DNA of 64,000 nucleotides from Xestospongia muta (Eukaryota > Porifera > Demospongiae > Haplosclerida > Petrosiidae), in assembly GCA_963693285.1 (NCBI GenBank), contig OY848920.1:9472182-9536181 (forward strand), written 5' to 3'. Numbering within the stretch: position 1 is the stretch's first letter; the number at the start of each line of letters is the position of its first letter. Made by a program: the position numbers and the translations under genes. The notes below the pieces were generated by a model. It searched no databases. It saw only the letters and a program-made list of their open reading frames with translations, and was not told the DNA's origin. Below, one piece after another: positions 13,027 to 25,500 of the stretch.

Positions 13027-15559
13027 TTACATATCTTCCACACTCCATTTGTAGGCAAACTCTTCTTGAGCCTTTTTCTCAGCTTTAAGTGCATACTGAG
13101 TGTTCTCGTAACCATTAGACCGATCGATACCATCCCACCTATAACCAGGACGAATGGCGAATCTATTTTGTGGCCAAGAGCCTTGATAAGTTGGTTTTTC
13201 TATGGACAAAGTAAAACAGAGTAAATAAAAAAAATTTACATTAAAAAATGGTATCTATTATAATCAGTAATACTACACACTACATTAAGCCTACTGTTAA
13301 CCTATTCTTAACCTATTAGACACTACATTAAGCCTACTAGTAACCTATTCTTAACCCATTAGACACTACATTAAGCCTACTGTTAACCTATTCTTAACCC
13401 ATTAGACACTACATTAAGCCTACTAGTAACCTATTCTTAACCCATTAGACACTACATTAAGCCTACTGTTAACCTATTTTTAACCCATTAGCTTATAACC
13501 AAATTATAATCAAAAAATCACCTTGTGAGTATTTTGAAAATGATAATATTTTTAGGGACTGCTAGCAGTAAAGAATGAAACAATCAAAGTCTGGTATTAC
13601 TTTAAAACATGATAGTAATGCTCATTGTTTACTTGCAGTAAAAGGAAATAAAATTCAGTGAGCGTTAATTCAATAAGAGTGTATTAGTTTCATCTGCAAA
13701 TTTCAAAAGTTACTTTTGAATTTCAAATATCACATACAACAATAGAAAAAACAATACGGACTTAAATATCAAAATACAAACAAAACACATGATCCAAAAA
13801 CAATCTTAGTATGGGCCGCCATGTGAAGCGTGTCAGATAAAAAAAATTGTACACAGTACTTTCTTAATTACCCATACAATACACATTGAAGGAGTTTGGT
13901 AGCAGATACAATATACATGTTGTAGTTATTAATTGTTGTAGTTATTAATTGTCTATTATCTTTACCTTTTTTCTGTTTCTTTTTATTTTTAGTGTCTTTG
14001 TTTCCTTTGTTTTTCTTCTTCATAAATTTTAACATTGGGTCACCTTCTCTTTCTCTCTCCTTCAAGAGTCTCTCTAAGTCTTCATCATCACGATATCGAG
14101 CTAAAGGTTTTGACATCTCATAAAGGTCGTCAGCATGTTTCTCTTGAGCTGATTGGACTTGTGCCACACTAAAGGGTTAAAAATAACACTCTGTTCATAT
14201 AGTAGTAACTCCTATGTCTGTCTATTCATCCATTGATCCCTCGGTACTATCCCTTATCAATCCATTCATTCATCATTAACCCATTTATCTGTCCATTCAT
14301 TAATCTATCCATCCATTCATCCATTAGTTCATTTATTTATTCATCTACTAACCCTCTTCCCCATTGAGCAAACACTGCATCGTCCTCCTTCTTTTTTCTC
14401 TCTTCTTCTTCAGTTAACACTTTCTCGGTTTTAGGATCAATTCTTCTCCCTTCTTTATCTCTGTACACTGTTTCAGCTTGACGACCTGATATTAATGGAT
14501 CTAAAGACCTGATAAATCTCTCTCTCTCAGCATTTGCCCTAGCTATTTCGTCTTTTAAACCATCTGCTGATTGTAACCCTACTTTTGATCCTAACAGCGT
14601 TCTACTATTACTTAGTCCAGTGGCCGGTTGTGTTGGAGGTGAAGAGCTAACTGCTCCATTATGGCTTTTTCTAAGAGGGCTTTTATCAAATTCATGCTTC
14701 ACAGAGGGAATCAATCTTTTTTCAGTTTGTTCTTGACTCTTTCCTTTTGATGGTCTATTTGGACTTCTTTCTCTTAGTGGACTGAGATCAGGAGAGCTGT
14801 GTCGACCCCTTCTTGGAGGGCTAAATCTTGATTTTCGTTGTCCAGGTCCTTTTTTGTTGGTATTGGTATTCGGTTGAGAAGTGGTACTATTTCTTCTCGG
14901 GGGGTTTAAATCTGGTTCAGGGGTTCCTGAATCATGTCTAGTTCTCCTCCTAGGGGGACTGACATCAGGTGAGTCATGCCTCTCTCTGATCCTTTTAGAC
15001 CCTACTTGATCAGTGCTACCTGGTGGTCTCTTTCTTCTAGGAGGACTAAAATCGGTCGGAGAAGCCTTTCTATTCTGCCTTGGTGGACTGAAATCAGGTG
15101 AGCTATCTCTGTCATTCCTTCTACGAGGACTGAGATCAGGAGAATCATGTCGTCTATTTCGTCTTCTTGGAGACGTATCTCTACTTCCAGGAGGGGAGGG
15201 TGTTAGATCTTTTTCAACTTTAACAATGGACAAGTTAACTGGATCTACTGTTTGCACAGCTTTCCATTTAAAACTAAATTCTGGCCTGTCATCTGTGATA
15301 TCTATTACAATAGGGGCATCCTCTGAAGGGAAAGAAAAAAGAATAATAAGCTAATATTCAATCAATTTGTTGCCACACCTGGGTCTTCCTCATCATCATC
15401 GTCTTGTTGAGGGGTTAAATTTTTCCAGTCCAGGTCATCGTCGTGAATTACAACGTTTTTAAGCTTCTTGATTTTCTTTTTCTTCTTCTTGGTCTTATCA
15501 TCTCCTTCTCCACTGTCATTTGAAAGGTATTTCTTCAAGTACTCTACTTTTGATGTCAT
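13027..15559 (-). CDS. BUD13: BUD13 homologue (RES complex, pre-mRNA splicing)
   Basis: Subunit of the nuclear RES complex, which associates with the activated spliceosome and supports splicing and retention of unspliced pre-mRNA. Exons on the minus strand: 15559-15379, 15322-14353, 14168-13966, 13199-13027; 1527 nt, 508 residues. The N-terminus has [13 protein letters not shown] and a Lys-rich run. The middle (about residues 85-200) is a degenerate array of SPDLSPPRR-type phospho/Arg motifs, as in animal BUD13. The C-terminal third holds the conserved Bud13 domain: [42 protein letters not shown], and a terminal AYKWSVEDM. Length lies between yeast (about 270) and human (about 620). The start is unambiguous because the family N-terminus begins at this Met. 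Confidence 0.95.
13274..13490. repeat. Minisatellite in last BUD13 intron
   Basis: About five tandem copies of a roughly 43-bp unit containing ACACTACATTAAGCCTACTG and TAACCTATTCTTAACCCATT. It lies in the intron between BUD13 exons 3 and 4. Confidence 0.9.
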
Positions 15560-15720
15560 GATTGATTTACTTGTTTAATATTACTTTTGCACGAATTATT
15601 AGAACGTTATGGCAGAGTACACGCGTTACTATGGCAACACGCATTCGCCTACGCTTACGTGCCGATGACAGCTCTTCTTCGCAGAGTATAAATTCTGGAG
15701 AGTCGAGTAATTTAGAAAAT
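15560..15720. promoter_or_regulatory. Shared divergent promoter of BUD13 and DAGL
   Basis: The two start codons lie head to head, 161 bp apart (71 bp if the upstream in-frame DAGL Met at 15,631 is used). Both 5' UTRs and core promoters must fit here. A locally less AT-rich patch with CG dinucleotides (ACGCGTTAC, CGCATTCGCC) lies at 15,620-15,665. No TATA box is evident. The bidirectional role is inferred from spacing. Confidence 0.6.
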
Positions 15721-18700
15721 ATGCCTGCACTGAAAGCATTCAATATAAAATGGAAAATTGGCAGTGATGACTTTGTTTTTCCATACACATTCTCAATCTT
15801 CATGAGATGTCTCTGGTGAGTGTTCAGGCAGCTAGCACACAGTACAATACAATACGCTGAGTACACTTTGAGCAATCTTCACTAAATATATGTCCATAAA
15901 CTATATTACACATATTATATAAGTTAATGTATGACATAGTTGTATATCCTGATATATAATATGATGTACCTCCAATTCATTGTCCATACTTTCCCTAGGT
16001 TTGCATCTATAGTCTATGTGCTAGTTGACTATGACAAACAATATCATTGTGATGATGAGCACCTGCTAAAGATATACATCATCACTCTTATGGGACTACA
16101 AATTGTAGCAGTATTCATACAATTATTAGTGATTATCGTTAGCTCTCGTGGCACAATAGCTAACTCACATCCAAGAAGACACTTAAAGTGGTTACTTTAT
16201 GTACAAACTGTTGTCTTCATTGTAGAGCTAATATGGGACATTGTTGGTGTTGTCTGGGCTTTTGATCCAACCATTGATTGCTCATCATCTCATCAAGTTC
16301 TCATTTTAGCTCGAATTGTCCTTATATGGAATCTAATCTCATCCGTTTCCATAGCAACTTATGTACTCATTCGTATTGGTGTCTGTGAATTAGTTTGTCC
16401 AAGAACTCCTGATAGACTCCGCTATGAAAAATTAAAACCTTCAAGAAGTTTTGGAGGAAGGAGACTTTCTCGTTTGAGTAGCTATTCAATGAATCAACAC
16501 AAAAGACAGAGAAAATGGCAGTGGTTATTACAAAGTGTGTTTTGTTGTCTCAATTTGAAAGAGAAACAAAAGAATGTCTTTAGTGAAGTGTCTGCAACAT
16601 TGACAACTGCCTTTACTAAATTTCGAGGCTATGTACCGTCTGATATTCTAGCAGGGATGGCTTTACTAAGAATGAAACAAATCAATGTTAGGGTAAGCTG
16701 AAGTGTGATTTATAAATAATTTAGAATTGTACTAGATAATGATAGTGTATGTGATATAAGAGTACACACAAAGAGAGAGATTTTGTTATTATATTTTTCT
16801 TATAGAAAGAAAGAGAAGATTATGGAGATTTTTCCTCCACAAGAAAATTACTAAAATTCTCTGAAAAAGTAAAAACAGTACATTTACCTTCATGTCTTAC
16901 TTTCTCTCACCCACTCACTCAGGGTGTAAGCAGCCATACCAAAAGAATGGCACGGTATCTGAGATATTCCATGGGAAGTTATGGTTGGATGTTGTTTGTT
17001 TACACAAAAGGATTGTCTGGTCTTCTAAAGTTATTATTTAAATCTTTATGTTGGTAAGTTTATTACCACTCTCTCTTTACCCATATATCTTTATTCATTG
17101 ATCTATCTATCCATCCATTCATTCATTTATTCATCCATTTACTCTTTCAACAATTTATTGATCTATCCATCCATCCGTTCGTTCATTCATTCATCCATTT
17201 ACTCTCTAAAACAATTCATTGATCTATCCATCCATTCATTCATTCATTCATTTATCCATTTTCTCTTTCAACAATTCATTGATCTATTCATCCATCCATT
17301 CATTCATTCATTCATTCATCCATTTACTCTTTCAACAATTCATTGATCTATCTATCCATCCATCCATTCATTTATTCATCCATTTACTCTTTCAACAATT
17401 CATTGATCTATCCATCCATTCATCTATTTGTCAATTTCTTTAGTTGTCTTAGGAAGAAAGAAGATGGTGAACTTCCACGAACAATAAAAGGTGACAATTG
17501 GTTTAAAGGGAGCACAAGTTCTCTACTTAGTTGGACTGGTATTAATGAAATGGACATAATACATGCTAATTTTAACAGTGAAGTAAGCCTCCATTGATAT
17601 TGACTTTAAATGGTCATGTGAAATTGTCCATCCATCATTACTATGATTATCCATCCATCCATCCATCCATCCATCCATCCATCCATCATCCATCTATCCA
17701 TTTCTTACCTACTTGATTCTATTACAGCTGAAATATATAGTAAAATAATAGCTACATTTATAATCTGAGCCACTTTCTTTAGGTTTATTGTCCAGCATTT
17801 TATGTAGCATTAGATCACAAAGAACGCAGTGTAGTAGTTTCAATAAGAGGGACACTATCAGTTTTAGTAAGAAAATAATAACATTGCAGTAATATTAATA
17901 ATAGGATCACATATACATATACATACATGTACATGTATCTGTACATGTACATATATGTATATGTACATGTATGTATATGTACATGTACATGTACTATGTA
18001 TATGTACATAATACACTATCGTAGCAACTGTTTGTTACTTACTAGGATGCTCTTACTGATCTCAGTGCACATCCTGGTCTATTAATGACTAAAGATTCTG
18101 TCAAGTTCTACGCTCACCAGGTACTGTAATTAGTTCTATGTCCCTTATCATTAAGAGTAATAATTAATGTGTCTTCTAGGGAATGATTAATACCGCTCAG
18201 TGTCTCCATTTGAAACTTGAAGGAGAAGGCATATTACAGCGAATATTTCATATCTATCCAGTTAGTAACAGTCTCATTACATTAGCCATGTCATAGATTT
18301 TGCTTGTCATCTGATTACCATTATACTCATGTGATCATCATATCCAAGTCAAACATTGGTCATGTGATTGGTCATGTGATTCATATTCTATTTATTTCTA
18401 GTCTTACAAGTTAGTGATAACAGGACATTCTCTTGGAGCTGGTGTGGCCGCATTACTTGCCATGTTATTACAACCTGTCTATCCTAAACTGCATTGTTAT
18501 GCCTTCTCACCACCAGGTGGTTTAATTAAGTGAGTGGGCGTAATATACATATAATATAATTACATGTAATACATGTACATTGTGGTACATGCATGTACAT
18601 GTAGTAACTTAATTGTTTGTAATTATTTTTGGTTATATACTAATTTTGGCTATATTTTTAATTTTGTTAATATTTGTTATATATTCTTCTATAGTATGTC

Positions 18701-20553
18701 AGCAGTACATCATACTAAACCATTTATAACCTCTGTTGTGTTAGGAGATGATCTGGTACCAAGGTATGACACATACCATTAATTAGTAGTGGTTGGTCGA
18801 TTGTATTTTTAAATGTACATGTACATGTATTTATTGCATGTACCATGCAGAGAGAGAGTGATGTTATGATGTACCACTAAATGACCATTTATGGATTGTA
18901 CGTGTAAAATTAATGTTATTAGTGTAAGTGTAATTAAACATTCTACAATGTAGACAAGTTGTAATAACAAGGCAACTAATGTAGCCACACTAGTTCCAAG
19001 AGAATGTCCAGTTATCACTAACTTGTAAGAGTAATTCAGAATATCTTTTGTAATTAACAGTCTACTTATAGTAGCTATTATAATTTGTGGTATATATAGG
19101 ACACTTGTTCTAGTCCCATACTAATACTTTAGTGTATTATACAACCTCTATATTGAGGACACTTGTTCTAGTCCCATACTAATATTTTAGTGTATTATAC
19201 AACCTCTATAATATTAAGGACACTTGTACTAGTCCCATACTAATACTTTAGTGTATTATACAACCTCTATATTGAGGACACTTGTTCTAGTCCCATACTA
19301 ATACTTTAGTGTATTATACAACCTCTATATTGAGGACACTTGTTCTAGTCCCATACTAATACTTTAGTGTATTATATAACCTCTATATTGAGGACACTTG
19401 TTCTAGTCCCATACTAATACTTTAGTGTATTATACAACCTCTATAATATTAAGGACACTTGTACTAGTCCCATACTAATACTTTAGTGTATTATACAACC
19501 TCTATATTGAGGACACTTGTTCTAGTTCCACACTAATACTTTAGTGTATTATACAACCTCTATATTGAGGACACTTGTTCTAGTCCCAAACTAATACTTT
19601 AGTGTATTATACAACCTCTATATTGAGGGCATTTGTACTAGTCCCATACTAATACTTTAGTGTATTACGCAACCTCTATATTGTGGATACTTGTTCTAGT
19701 CCCATACTAATACTTTAGTGTATTATATAACCTCTATATGGAGGACATGTTAATGTGGTTCACAGTTTTGGCAAACATCACTACCACCATATTAGTGTAA
19801 ACTATAGTGGTACATGTAAATTTACATGTGAACATGTTCATGTCTTGTGGAAATGACTACAACTAATTTATCAAATCAATTTTATAGGCTCAGTCTACAA
19901 AATTTTGAACTGTTCAGTGAACAAGTACTACATCAACTACAAACCAGTAAAGTACCAAAAGTAAGAAATCATAAGAGTATCAAAGGACATAGCCCAGCTG
20001 GTAGTAACCACAGCAAACTACATGTTTACATTAATTTGAAATTTAAACTAGCATAACCAGCTGTGATATTATAGACATATACCAGCTGTGTCCTTGACAC
20101 ACTGTTAACAGCCAAGGACATTTCATACCAGACACACACATGTGTAATAGTCTAAGATCAATCACGTTTAAGTACTGGTTATATACTGTAGTTGAAGGAA
20201 GAGGTGTATAAGTTATTTATCGACCTGAAATGGAGCAATTTGATTGGTCAATTAAGGCATAGCATAGTACAACATTATTTATTTTTATTATTTAAAATGA
20301 GTTGCTATTTGAACATATCACTGAGTGGAGTACATGTGCATATGTACAGCAAAGTAGACAAGGAAATGTATTCTCTTACATGTACATGTACACATTCGTG
20401 TTGATATCATAATCAAAAGATCATGTATACGTGCTTTGGACATTCCTTTGTCTGATGACATCTTTATAATATTTACTACATGTATTGGAGTATGTGTATT
20501 ATTAACATTTAATTACAATAAATTAAAATGATAGTCGACTAAAGACTTTAATT

Positions 20554-20597
<44 letters not shown>

Positions 20598-22347
20598 TTC
20601 TCTCAGTATCAAATCTTTATAGACAGTTTCCTCCATTGGGCTGGACTAAGAACACCCAAGTATCATTGTCACAGAGATAGTACCGAGAATTTAATAAAGA
20701 TTGAAGCATTTACAATGAAAACTAAACAGAATGTGCATGCATTAACTTTGGACTCAGACGAGGTACTATGTAACATCTACTAGTACTCTATAACAGATAT
20801 CTACATGTAACTAACTACTTTTGTGTTATTTTTATAGTAGTGACATCACATGCTTCTCCTTCTATCATAGGAATTATTTGATGATGAGGAGGAGAATGAC
20901 ATGAAACAGCTCTCAGATCATCATATCAATACCGACCCCATCACTGGTAAAAGGATTGTAGCACCACGAGAGAGACCAGACCTCTTTCTACCTGGTCGTA
21001 TCATTCACTTAACAAAAGGACCCCCCCTTGCAAAGTATGTAATAACATAACAATAATTTTATATACAAGAAAACATATTTACATTACAAGAATACAACAA
21101 AACATGTTAAATTGTAATGTTTTCATGTAAATAAAAATACATATTAATTTTATACATAATTATTACACAACACTCAGATAGGAGGGGCCTGTCACTATGT
21201 GTAATGCGCATGCTAAGAAAAATCAGAATAAAGTACACAATAGCCCATTACAAGACATAACATTAAATAAATAAATCAATACTCAATGTAAATTTAGTAC
21301 AACAATGTAACAGTGAATTGCAGTGAACTAACTAACTGTCAATAAGTTTAAAGCAACTATGTTTAACTGTCTTGCGATAATTCGATAACTTTCATACAGA
21401 GTAGTCTAGTACACGGACTTCTGCTTTGTATAGCATATGTAGTCATAACAACATCACAAAAGCACTATTCATTCAGTCTGCCTTACTAGTCAATCTCAGT
21501 AAGGTGAGTCTGTCTCACAAATTGTTCACACATTTATAACAACATTAATGCAAGTCACATGTTTGTACGTCGAAACAAGTGGACATTATACACGGCGTTA
21601 CTAAACTAGACTATTACAGTGTATAGTAGCAGTAAGGCATAAACAACTTTGGTTGTAAGGACGGTGAAAGGTTTCAGACAATGCATATTAAACTGTTGTT
21701 ACCATAGTAACATTATAGTATTGTGCCATTTAAAGTACAATGAGAGTGGAGTGGGGATTATTAGGACCAAGGAACAAAAATATAATTTATTTAACCAATT
21801 ATAATAGCTCATATATCCAGAATAATGGTATCTGACACCATTGTAATAGCATTAGATGTTGTAGTACACTTTTGTGGGTTAGCAATTAGACCATAAAATT
21901 TTATGAATGTTATTAGAACACTCACTACACCAAACAATGGCCCTTGTACATGTTTTATTAAAAGTACATGTACTTACTTATGATGTTTGATATTAGACAC
22001 ATACTCGATTCTCTTAATAGTCCAACTTTACTGGTTTAGGAGCTTAATTACAAAATTAAACAGTTTAAAAGTATGTGGTTGAAGGAGAGTCACTCGAGAA
22101 TGTGATATAAATTATCACCTTGTCTTCTTTTTAAATTAATTTTATAATTATAATTATGGATATAATTTGTCATTTTCTTTTCTACAGTTGCTTTGGACTC
22201 TGCCGATATCGTCCCATTATTGCAGAGTGGACTGCACAGACAGAATTCTCTGAATTATTGCTTGATAAAGACATTGTCTCTGATCACATGCCTGATCTAT
22301 TACTAAATGCACTTAACACGTTAATAAAACAAGAACGCATACAATAA
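15721..22347 (+). CDS. DAGL: sn-1-specific diacylglycerol lipase (DAGLA/DAGLB type)
   Basis: Membrane Ser hydrolase that cleaves sn-1 diacylglycerol to 2-acylglycerol (2-AG in animals with that pathway). Exons: 15721-15815, 15999-16692, 16806-16868, 16923-17053, 17444-17582, 17783-17866, 18046-18120, 18180-18260, 18402-18529, 18695-18763, 19888-19960, 20607-20762, 20871-21034, 22188-22347; 703 residues. The N-terminus ([12 protein letters not shown]) matches DAGL and begins a four-pass membrane region (about residues 20-190). The lipase core carries FYVALDH, SIRGTLS, and DALTDL. The catalytic triad is visible: Ser464 in GHSLG, Asp516 in GDDLVPR, His642 in PGRIIH. The regulatory insert before His642 is short and acidic. 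The protein lacks the long C-terminal tail of vertebrate DAGLA, so it is more DAGLB-like in size. An in-frame Met at 15,631 would add 30 residues; I chose 15,721 because DAGL homologues start there. Confidence 0.93.
17098..17440. repeat. ATCC/ATTC minisatellite in DAGL intron 4
   Basis: About six copies of a roughly 60-bp unit: a CTATCCATCC/ATTCATTCATT run, then TTTACTCTTTCAACAATTCA. It fills the intron before exon 17444-17582. The long frames of Ser, Ile, His and Phe across it are repeat artefacts. Confidence 0.9.
17640..17695. repeat. (CATC)n microsatellite
   Basis: CCAT/ATCC tetranucleotide run in the next DAGL intron; no coding role. Confidence 0.85.
18936..19031 (-). pseudogene. Inverted decayed copy of the DAGL nucleophile exon
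   Basis: The minus strand reads as a copy of the start of exon 18402-18529, including ITGHSLG around the catalytic Ser. It carries substitutions and a deletion before the end of the exon. It lies antisense in the 1.1-kb intron between exons 18695-18763 and 19888-19960, so it cannot be part of the sense mRNA. Confidence 0.85.
19096..19745. repeat. 57-60-bp minisatellite in DAGL intron (11 units)
   Basis: Eleven tandem units built on ACACTTGTTCTAGTCCCATA and TTTAGTGTATTATACAACCT. The same unit in the opposite orientation, with the same flanking segment (TTAATGTGGTTCACAGTTTT), occurs in the WASF intron near 25,000. The repeat is therefore carried by a dispersed element. Confidence 0.95.
20561..20597. 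repeat. (CT)n tract at a DAGL 3' splice site
   Basis: CT dinucleotide run ending about 10 bases before the TCTCAG acceptor of exon 20607-20762. It probably serves as its polypyrimidine tract. Confidence 0.8.
21035..22187. other. Large last intron of DAGL
   Basis: A 1.15-kb intron between exon 20871-21034 and the final exon. It is AT-rich with no tandem repeats, open frame or RNA-like structure that I can recognise. Confidence 0.6.
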
Positions 22348-22588
22348 TAACAGTGAAGCTATTTAAAACTCAATAATTTTTAAAATTATATTAATTTATT
22401 ATGCAGAAACTTGTAATGATATTCATGATCAGATTTAGTGACGTCATAACAAGTTTTGGCCTATAATAGAATTTTAATAAAATAGTTTAGTACATACGTG
22501 CTAGTAGCACTTCACTTGTTCAGTCTACACTAACTTCACTTTGCTGTTCCGTCGTCTGCAAAGAGTATTGTTGTTTTATGCTAAAGAA
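22348..22588. other. DAGL 3' UTR and WASF promoter/5' UTR
   Basis: Only 241 bp separate the DAGL stop from the WASF start codon on the same strand. An AATAAA around 22,475 is the likely DAGL poly(A) signal, so the WASF promoter must lie in or overlap the remaining ~110 bp. Confidence 0.55.
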
Positions 22589-25500
22589 ATGCCTTTAGCT
22601 GTACGCTACGTGCAACCGAAACGTCTCTGTAGAGGACCATTGCCGAGTGGTGTCAAGAACGAGCTCCATGCAGTTGCTGTCCTTTCACTGGCTGGCACGA
22701 TTCGTCAGATAAGCAGTCTTGCTAAACACGCTGAGAGTCTTTTGGGAGAACTATGCGATACTCTTGGCAAATATAATGAGCGTACCTTATCTCTACAAAA
22801 TCGAGTTACTCACCTCAGGAAAAAAGTCATTCCAAAGCTTGACATTCAAGCTGAAGGTACATGGACCAGCTGTAATATTTATTTTAGTTTACTTTTCTTT
22901 TTTAAACAGCTGACTATAATGCTGAAGTTATATTAGTAGAGGACCATTTTCAAAGTGACCATCACATCAGCCAACAATTGTTATGTGTCAAAACTGCACC
23001 AGAGGCTCTACTGAAACAGTACGAATCATCAGAGAAAATACCTCCACTATATCAATTCACTCCTCACTTTGAAGACGGGAGAAATGCCATGCACATTTAC
23101 TCAAACCCCGAGTTCTTCTTCAATAGCTGGAGAGCCAACATGGAGAGAGACGCTATGAGGAGACGATCAGGAGGAAATTTGGACTCAGTGGTACGTCCTT
23201 AAAAACTTAAAACTCATTGCTTATAAAATATCACTTCATTCTTTAACACAATAGCGATTTTATTGGAATACATCATTTCTCTTTATGAACAAAATGTACC
23301 AGTTCATTGTCTTATAGAACACACACATGTATCTATATATAATATAGCTAATGCATTAAGTCTTCACCACATGATCACCTTGTTTGTGTTTGTGCATAGT
23401 TCCTTGTTTTTAGACTAACATGAGAATCCCTATAAGACTCTACATTTGTGAAGTGTCCACTTCCTTTCAAAATAGCCTTCTTTATTAGGTTTCCTAATTA
23501 ATTACTCTAATCAGAGTATACTGTCTTCATGCAATATTGTTTGATGATTACTATTGTCGAGAATTACATTGAATGTACATGAAATAACACACAATATGTT
23601 TCCTTCTTTATAATTGAAGCATAACCTTAGGATGTGTCTAGAGTACTGGTAATGAAACACTGTACTTTAGTGTGAAATTTATACAGTTAGGTTCCGATGT
23701 TTAAGGTATAGGGTCTGGGGTCTAGTTTAGCTTCTTATTAAAAATTCAGTGTTCTATTACCGACACTTTAATTGTTAACTTACCAGTGAAATATGTCTTA
23801 AATTATTATAATATTGTGTCATAAAAGATTAAAGAGAATTTAGTTGATGCAACATCCTCTTGTATGTTATACCTTTAATCCTATAACCATAAACCACTAA
23901 TCACTATATCTCAATATGGCATAATTACTACAAGTGACACGTCAATATGTTAATTTAATATCAACTAACACGCACATGTATAAATTGTTAATTTTGTTAT
24001 GGTATAGTAAGCTATAGTAACTTATACTATGACAGCCATTGAAGACTCGTGGATATGTCACTTTGATATTTTATAGGATGTTTCAGAGTTATTTTAACAA
24101 TGATATGGGATATCAGTTTGTAAATTATACATATTTACATCATGCTGAATAAGCTTTGCTCTATTCGTTTTAGCCTATTAATCGTGACGAGATTATATAG
24201 TACACTTTAATCTAGTACGAGAAGAATCTGACATTTTGATAAGAGAGAAGTAATACTATTATCATGGCTCCTTATGTTAACTGATGAATATACTAACTTT
24301 ATATCTTACAGCATTCTCAAAAGTTCATGAGCGAAACAGCTTTCTCTATATTTTTTGCTTGTTTTTACACAATGGCTAACTAAACATTGCATTCTTCTTA
24401 TTTAGCTTTGCCTGTTCTCAAAAGGGAAAGACCTCTTGTTAACATGACAACAAAACACATAACACTTGTTCAATTGCTTTCATAGATGCATCAGTCACTG
24501 ACCTTACAAGTAATGTGATGTTTTGTTCATACAGCACTAAAGAAATGGCCATGAATATGTGTTATGTATAATTAGTTGCTATGACAACAAGATAATATGT
24601 GCATTATTAGTTGCCATGGTGATAACATGGTGTGAAACTATCTTTTTGTTTTGAATCAAATTATATTATATTGTCTTTGATGTCATGTCAATGAATCAAA
24701 TTTTGAAAAATTCTTTTTTTGGGTGTGTGTATCTTAATTCTATTATGTTGACTCTTTGTTACTATTTTAAAATAAGGAGTTTGGAGTAGTTGAAAGTATG
24801 TTTTAAAGACTTCTTTTTGAAAAATAATGCCTGGTATTTTTGACCTAGTAATTTTTAGTATAATTTAATGTTATCAACTAACTCAAACAAGATAGAGTGG
24901 CTTCATAATCAACCCATGATCATGATTGTGTCATATATAACTATTACTACTATTGTTTGTACTATTATAGTGTCAGTGATACTTGCCAAAACTGTGAACC
25001 ACATTAACATGTCCTTAATGTAGTGATAAATAGTATGTTAAAGTATTAACATGGGACTAGAACAAGTGTCCTTAATGTAGAGGTTGTATAATACACTAAA
25101 GTATTAGTATGGGACTATAGAACAAGTGTCCTTAATATAAAAGTTGTATAATACACTAAAGTATTAGTATGAGGCTAGAACAAGTGTCCTCAATATAGAG
25201 GTTGTATAATACACTAAAGTATTAGTATGGGACTAGAACAAGTGTCCTCAATATAGAGGTTGTATAATACACTAAAGTATTAGTATGGGACTAGAACAAG
25301 TGTCCTCAATATAGAGGTTGTATAATACACTAAAGTATTAGTATGAGACTAGAATAAGTGTCCTCAATATAGAATTTGTCCTAATTCAGTGTCCATCCAT
25401 TATTAAGGCTAATATGTATGTGTAGTGTAGTTTGTATTTACAGTGACAAACTGTGGTACGTCTTGTAAGATATAATGATATTAACAGAGATGTAATTCAA

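Noticed and set aside
14337..15354. Plus-strand frames with GGL repeats
   Set aside because: Antisense shadows of the BUD13 SPPRR repeats.
17098..17597. Long Ile/His/Ser-rich frames
   Set aside because: They are translations of the ATCC/ATTC minisatellite; only 17,444-17,582 is coding.
17900..18010. ACATGTACATGT palindromic tract
   Set aside because: Simple-sequence repeat common throughout the window; no specific regulatory meaning supported.
18809..19018. Minus-strand lipase gene starting ITGHSLG
   Set aside because: A single decayed, inverted exon within a DAGL intron; no other lipase exon is on that strand.
19096..19745. Possible CRISPR array (regular ~58-bp periodicity)
   Set aside because: The whole unit repeats with no variable spacers, in an intron of an animal gene; it is a minisatellite.
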